Below, in pieces: positions 6,553 to 10,416 of a stretch of 10,416 bases of DNA. A program made the position numbers and the translations under genes. The stretch spans positions 1 to 10,416 of the forward strand of contig JABFWJ010000281.1 in NCBI GenBank assembly GCA_013362295.1, in the 5' to 3' direction. How positions within the stretch are numbered: position 1 is the stretch's first letter; each line of letters starts with the position of its first letter. The stretch comes from Thermoleophilia bacterium. GTDB taxonomy: Bacteria > Actinomycetota > Thermoleophilia > Gaiellales > Gaiellaceae. The notes beneath the pieces were generated by a model. It worked only from the letters and a program-made list of their open reading frames with translations. It was not told the DNA's origin and searched no databases.

Positions 6553-8102
6553 CCGACCGGCGTCGCCGCCCGCTTCCGCAGGTACGCGCGCCAGGTGGTC
6601 GCCCAGACGTCCGGGTCGTCGAGCGACGTGTCGGCGAGCTTGTGCACGACCTGGTCGTGTGGCGCCGAGCGCACGAGCTCCGGGTCGTCGTAGGCCTCGC
6701 GGCAGACCTGCGCGAGGACGTCGATCCAGTAGTCGAGATCTTCTTTCGACCACATCTCGCCCGCCTCCGGCGTGATCGGCTCGGGGACGATCCACGGCTC
6801 GTGCGAGAGCCACGGCGCGTCGATCCCATAGTCCGCCATCCGGTTCTGCACGTCGACGACGCCGACACCGGTGTCCTCCTGAAGCTTGCCGAGGCTGTAG
6901 CGCGTCATCTCCATCCGGTACGCGTCGACCTGCGGGTTCGAGCGGGTGAGGCCGGGGATCTCGAGCAGGCGCCGCTCCATGTAGTTGTTCGCGAGCACCG
7001 AGAGGTCGGATGCCTCGTCGATCCCGTCCGCGCCCATCGCGCGCGCCCACGCGTACGCCTTGACGACCTGCGGGACGTTGCCCCAGAACTCGCGCACCTT
7101 GCCGACGCTCGCAGGCCGGTCGGCGTCGAGGCGGAAGCGGTCGCCGTCGCGGATGACGACGGGGCTCGGCAGGAAGCGCGCGAGCTCAGCGGTGCAGCCG
7201 AACGCGCCGACTGCAGGCCCGCCGCCGCCCTTCGGGACGCCGAACGTCTTGTGCAGCATGTACATGCACGCGTCGAAGCCGAGGTCGCGGGCGCGGATCT
7301 TGGCCATCACGCCGTTGAAGTTCGCGTGGTCGTAGAAGGCGAGGCCGCCTGCCTCGTGGACGATGCGCACCCACTCGTCGATGTGCGGGTTGTAGATGCC
7401 CATGTCGTCCGGGTTGTTGACCATCAGCGCCGCGGTGCGGTCGGAGACGGCCGCGCGCAGCGCCTCGACGGACGGGTAGCCGTCCTCCTCGAGCATCAGC
7501 GTCACGACCTTGAAGCCGGCGGCCGCGGCGGTCGCGCCGTTGCAGGGGTGCGCCTGGATCGTCGTGACCACCTCGTTGCGGCGGCCGAGCTCGCCGCGCT
7601 CGGCGTGGTAGGCGCGGGCGATGCACGCGAAGGTGTACGCAGCGTGCGCGCCACCACCCGCCTGGAAGACGAACTGGTCCAGGCCGGACAGCCCGCGCAG
7701 GATCACGTCGAGGCCGTGGACGAACTCGAGCACGCCCTGGAGCGTGTCCTCGTCCTGGTACGGGTGCAGCTCGGCCAGCTCCGGCCGCGCGGCGATCGCC
7801 TCGCCGAGGCGCGGGTTGTACTTCATCGTGCACGTGCCGAAGAGGCTGATGCCCATCATCCCGAGCGTCTCCTGCGCGAGATGGAGGTAGTGCCGGAGCA
7901 CGTCCGGCTCCGACAGCTCCGGCAGGGCCGGGCGGTCGCTCCGCCGTATGCCGGCCGGGAGCAGTGACGCGGCCTCGCCGACCCGCTCGCGCACCTCGGC
8001 CTCCGCCTCCGGCACGATCAGGCCGCGCCGGCCCTCGCGCGAGAGCTCCATCACGAGCGGCTCGTCCCAGACGGCCGCGTGGTACCTGCGCAGGTGCGTC
8101 AT
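6549..8102 (-). CDS. gcvPB: Glycine decarboxylase P-protein subunit 2-like PLP enzyme (divergent GcvPB)
   Basis: This 517-residue fold-type I PLP enzyme aligns along its whole length with GcvPB, the half of split glycine decarboxylase that carries the PLP lysine. Shared segments are ELSREGRRG near the start, LPELSEPDVLRHY, GTCTMKYNPRL, and LHKTFGVPKGGGGP, in which Lys285 should bind PLP. Several motifs deviate: AHGTNPA of true P-proteins is AHPCNG here (184-189), DGANxNA is DHANFNG (258-264), and PHGGGG is PKGGGG. The conserved C-terminal HEF segment is not evident. The changes fall around the cofactor and substrate pocket, so the reaction may not be glycine cleavage. The ATG shares ATGA with the preceding GcvPA-like gene, as expected for subunits. 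No gcvT, gcvH or lpd lies in the window. The symbol names the family, not a proven function. Confidence 0.78.
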   Translation of the reverse strand: MTHLRRYHAAVWDEPLVMELSREGRRGLIVPEAEAEVRERVGEAASLLPAGIRRSDRPALPELSEPDVLRHYLHLAQETLGMMGISLFGTCTMKYNPRLGEAIAARPELAELHPYQDEDTLQGVLEFVHGLDVILRGLSGLDQFVFQAGGGAHAAYTFACIARAYHAERGELGRRNEVVTTIQAHPCNGATAAAAGFKVVTLMLEEDGYPSVEALRAAVSDRTAALMVNNPDDMGIYNPHIDEWVRIVHEAGGLAFYDHANFNGVMAKIRARDLGFDACMYMLHKTFGVPKGGGGPAVGAFGCTAELARFLPSPVVIRDGDRFRLDADRPASVGKVREFWGNVPQVVKAYAWARAMGADGIDEASDLSVLANNYMERRLLEIPGLTRSNPQVDAYRMEMTRYSLGKLQEDTGVGVVDVQNRMADYGIDAPWLSHEPWIVPEPITPEAGEMWSKEDLDYWIDVLAQVCREAYDDPELVRSAPHDQVVHKLADTSLDDPDVWATTWRAYLRKRAATPVG

Positions 8103-9496
8103 GCCGCGATCACCTCCCGGAGCGCTCCGACGAGTCGTTCGATGTCGTCCTTCGTGTGCACCTCGGTCACGCAGTAGAGAGCGCTCTGGCCGAGCTCCGG
8201 CAGCTCGCGCGAGAGGTCCTTGCCGCCGAAGATCCGGTGCGCCCGCAGCCCGCGGTTGACGTCGGCCACCGTCTTTCCGTCGAACGCGACGACGAACTCC
8301 TTGAAGAAGCCGCCGGGCCACGCGACCCGAACACCGTCGAGCTCGTCGAGCAGCGACGCGGCGTAATGGCTCCGCTGGACGATCAGCTCGCCGAGGTCGG
8401 CGAACCCTTTCGGACCGAGCAGCGACATGTACGTCGCGGCGGCGATCGACCAGAGGTAGGTCGAGTTCCCCGTCCAGTCGTTGCCCTCCTCGCGGAGGCC
8501 GTAGGAGGTCTGGTGGAAGAGCGCGATTCCGAAGCCGCGCTCGCCCGGGACGACCGTGTCGCAGATCGACAGGTTGAGCGTCGGGTACTCGCGCGCGTAG
8601 CGCTCCTCGTCGCGCGAGGCGATGAAGCCGCCGACGCCGCCGCCGCAGTTCATGTGCACGCCGAGCGGCTGGATCGTCCCGACCGCGATGTCGGCGCCGT
8701 AGTCCGGAGGCGGGGCGAGCACGCCCAGCGAGATCGGGTCGACGCCGACGATCGCCTCGGCGCCCGCGTCGTGTGCGAGCCGCGTGATCTCCGCCGCGTC
8801 CCTCTCGATCGTGCCGAGGTACGACGGCGTCTCGAAATAAACCGCCGCGACCTCGCCACCGAGCTTCGCGCGCAGGTCGTCGAGGTCGACCCTGCCCGTC
8901 TGCGGGTCGAAGTCGACGAGCGTCACCGTGAGGTGGCTCGCGGTCTCGCGCGGCTCGCAGAAGGTGCGGATCACCGCCAGCCGCTCGGGGTCGAGCGAGC
9001 GCGGGACGAGTACCTCGCGCCGGCCGTTCATCCGCGCGGCCATCCGGATCGCGTGCCCGGCGGCGCAGCCCCAGCTGTAGACGGGCAGCCCGACGAAGTC
9101 GAGGTCGAGCAGCTCGCCGAGCTGGCTGCAGAACTCGAACCACGCCTGATTGCGGCCGTAGTCCGACGACGGCGTCCCCCAGACCGGGGTCACGAACTCG
9201 CTGCGGCGCACGACCTCGTCGCAGATCGCCGGGACGTGGTGCTGCCAGCAGCCGGCGCCCAGGAAGCTGAGGTTGTCCTCGCAGGTCTCGTTGCGCGCGA
9301 GCGTCTGCCGGAGATGGCGCGACAGCTCGATCTCCGACGCGAGCGACGGCGGCAGCGGCAGCCCGCCGCGGAGCCGGTGCCCCTCGGGGATCTGCGCGAA
9401 CAGCTCCTCGATCGAGGCGGCGCCGATCGCGTCGAGCATTACCTGCTTGACCGCGGGGACGGAGTTGGCCATGTACGGATGAGCGGTGGTTCGCAT
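8099..9496 (-). CDS. gcvPA: Glycine decarboxylase P-protein subunit 1-like protein (divergent GcvPA)
   Basis: This 465-residue protein matches GcvPA over its length. It opens with the family's HPY, MLDAIG and SIEELF pattern, has FLGAG at 78-82 (SFLGAG), an RSEFVTP segment at 98-104, and a late glycine-rich stretch GGGVGGFIAS. GcvPA has the PLP-enzyme fold without the catalytic lysine and forms the other half of the P-protein heterotetramer. The usual YQPEISQG and YDGATA motifs are replaced by a GTPSSDYGRNQ segment (107-117) and YSWGCAAG (140-147). This is in step with the changes in its partner, so both subunits seem to have moved together to a new role. The ATG at 9496 has an AGGAG site at 9503-9507 that overlaps the stop of the kinase-like gene nine bases upstream. 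The symbol names the family only. Confidence 0.77.
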   Translation of the reverse strand: MRTTAHPYMANSVPAVKQVMLDAIGAASIEELFAQIPEGHRLRGGLPLPPSLASEIELSRHLRQTLARNETCEDNLSFLGAGCWQHHVPAICDEVVRRSEFVTPVWGTPSSDYGRNQAWFEFCSQLGELLDLDFVGLPVYSWGCAAGHAIRMAARMNGRREVLVPRSLDPERLAVIRTFCEPRETASHLTVTLVDFDPQTGRVDLDDLRAKLGGEVAAVYFETPSYLGTIERDAAEITRLAHDAGAEAIVGVDPISLGVLAPPPDYGADIAVGTIQPLGVHMNCGGGVGGFIASRDEERYAREYPTLNLSICDTVVPGERGFGIALFHQTSYGLREEGNDWTGNSTYLWSIAAATYMSLLGPKGFADLGELIVQRSHYAASLLDELDGVRVAWPGGFFKEFVVAFDGKTVADVNRGLRAHRIFGGKDLSRELPELGQSALYCVTEVHTKDDIERLVGALREVIAA

Positions 9497-9502
9497 GGGC
9501 GG

Positions 9503-9507
9503 CTCCT
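9503..9507 (-). promoter_or_regulatory. Ribosome binding site of the GcvPA-like gene
   Basis: On the minus strand TAGGAG combines the TAG stop of the kinase-like gene with an AGGAG site, six to seven bases before the ATG at 9496. Termination and re-initiation are therefore likely coupled. Confidence 0.6.
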
Positions 9508-10416
9508 ACGTCGAGACTTTTACGACGAGCGTTCGGTTCGGTGCAATGCGCACGGAGCAGAACCCCGACAGCTCCCGGTCGAGCTCCGGGTCGCCGGTGT
9601 CGACGCGGAGCGTCGGCGGGTCGAGCGCGAGCACCTTGTCGAGCGCGGCGACGACGACGATGTTGTCAAGGCCGACGCGACGGATGACCGCCGGGCTCAG
9701 CTGTTGGTTGCCTCGGCCGAAGACGTAGCCCTGGCCGCCGACGACGGCGACGACGAGCCTCGCGTCGCGGCCGTCGAGCAGCTGGAGCAGCTGCGCCTCG
9801 TTCAGGTCGGCCCCCACGAGCCGCGCTCCGTCGACTGCGTCGACTCCGAGCAGCGTCCCGTCGACGCCGAGGTGGCCGAGGATCCGCTGCGTCGTTGTGC
9901 CGGGGCCGAAGAGCGTGAGGCCGTCGAGGTCGTCGGCGATCTGCCGGCAGAGCGCGTCGATGTCGGCGTCGGCCGAGCGCGACGCGGCCTTCGGGTTCTG
10001 CACGCGCGCCCGGTCGTACGGGACGTGCGCGACGGCGTAGAGCCGGGCGGACACACGGCCCGCGCGCAGGGCCTCCTCGTCAACGTCCATCACCTCGGCG
10101 TCGCGCAGCCGGCGCTGCCCCGCGCCGCAGAGGTGCGACGCGGCGAGGTCGCCGGCGGCTTCCGGGCTCGTCGCGAAGACGCCCGAGTGCATCTTCACGC
10201 CGGTCGGGATCCCGAGAATCGGGACACGCGCGCCCACGGTCTCGACGATGTCACGGCCGGTGCCGTCGCCCCCCGCGAACAGGATCAGCTCGACCTCGCG
10301 CTGCTCCATCTCGGCAGCGGCGGCACGCGTATCGTCGGCGGTCGTCTCGTCGCTGTTTCCCGCGTCGACGACCTCGGTCGAGAAGCGGTGCGCGTGCGCG
10401 AGCTCGCCGCCCATCG
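9506..10416 (-). CDS. AcoX / COG3199-type ATP-NAD kinase-like protein, 5' partial
   Basis: The 302 residues read from the ATG at 10414 contain GGDGTGRD at 48-55, the nucleotide-binding motif of the NAD kinase / diacylglycerol kinase fold. They are followed by GIPTGVKMHSGVFATSPEAAG, a GPGTTTQRIL segment, and the C-terminal FGRGNQQLSP and LRVDTGDPELDRELSG segments typical of COG3199, which includes AcoX of acetoin operons. Family members have a glycine-rich region of several dozen residues before this point, so the ATG at 10414 is probably internal and the true start lies beyond the window. COG3199 proteins are predicted to phosphorylate NAD or a related metabolite, but AcoX has no firmly established reaction that I know of. 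It is the first visible gene of the minus-strand operon and is nine bases from gcvPA. It may supply NADP for the dehydrogenases or phosphorylate a pathway intermediate; both are inference. Confidence 0.82.
   Translation of the reverse strand, partial: MGGELAHAHRFSTEVVDAGNSDETTADDTRAAAAEMEQREVELILFAGGDGTGRDIVETVGARVPILGIPTGVKMHSGVFATSPEAAGDLAASHLCGAGQRRLRDAEVMDVDEEALRAGRVSARLYAVAHVPYDRARVQNPKAASRSADADIDALCRQIADDLDGLTLFGPGTTTQRILGHLGVDGTLLGVDAVDGARLVGADLNEAQLLQLLDGRDARLVVAVVGGQGYVFGRGNQQLSPAVIRRVGLDNIVVVAALDKVLALDPPTLRVDTGDPELDRELSGFCSVRIAPNRTLVVKVST

Noticed and set aside
6354..7967. Long plus-strand open frame opposite the GcvPB-like gene
   Set aside because: It has low-complexity Arg/Ala/Val composition and no domain, and it covers a well-supported minus-strand PLP enzyme.
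6553..9143. Extension of the GcvPB frame upstream into the GcvPA gene
   Set aside because: The ATG at 8102 overlaps the GcvPA stop and gives the normal GcvPB N-terminus. Upstream residues are an out-of-frame reading of GcvPA, so there is no fused P-protein.
1..10416. CRISPR arrays, tRNA or rRNA genes, phage genes, toxin-antitoxin pairs
   Set aside because: No regularly spaced repeats, RNA gene landmarks or such protein families were seen on either strand.

Overview
The window is about 10.4 kb of very GC-rich bacterial DNA, with dense genes, stop/start overlaps of 4 to 26 bases, and GTG and TTG starts beside ATG. One start is preceded by a full GGAGGTGATC ribosome binding site. This style, an actinobacterial flavour of the proteins and a luciferase-like (LLM) oxidoreductase suggest an actinomycete, possibly a deep-branching soil lineage. 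That placement is inference, not proof.

Two tightly packed operons converge on a short structured spacer. The plus-strand operon (1-4424) encodes: (1) a pyridine-nucleotide-disulfide-type FAD subunit with a C-terminal BFD-like [2Fe-2S] domain, cut off at its start by the window edge; (2) a DAO-family FAD subunit; (3) a class I aldolase/lyase of the DapA/NAL superfamily; (4) a protein with two VOC (glyoxalase/dioxygenase) domains. The minus-strand operon, read from 10416 down to 4603, encodes: (1) an AcoX/COG3199 ATP-NAD kinase-like protein, cut off at its start; (2) and (3) divergent relatives of the two subunits of split glycine decarboxylase (GcvPA, GcvPB); (4) a short-chain dehydrogenase; (5) an LLM flavin-dependent oxidoreductase; (6) a small plant-type [2Fe-2S] protein.

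The small [2Fe-2S] protein and the two plus-strand FAD proteins match the three subunits of the HcnABC / D-hydroxyproline dehydrogenase / opine oxidase group. One enzyme complex is therefore split across both operons, so they probably serve one pathway. A reasonable reading is catabolism of an amino acid or secondary amine: membrane- or electron-carrier-linked dehydrogenation, Schiff-base lyase or deaminase chemistry, PLP chemistry by the GcvP-like pair, and further redox steps by SDR, LLM and VOC enzymes. The substrate cannot be read from the sequence. The GcvP-like pair lacks several conserved P-protein motifs, and no GcvT or GcvH gene lies in the window.

The only gap of note is 4425-4602 (178 bases) between the converging operons. 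It holds a 169-base nested inverted-repeat element bounded by CTAG on both sides. It looks like a small non-autonomous transposable element (MITE-like), and it may also act as a two-way transcription barrier. No RNA gene, CRISPR array, complete insertion sequence or operon promoter was found. Both operon promoters must lie outside the window.
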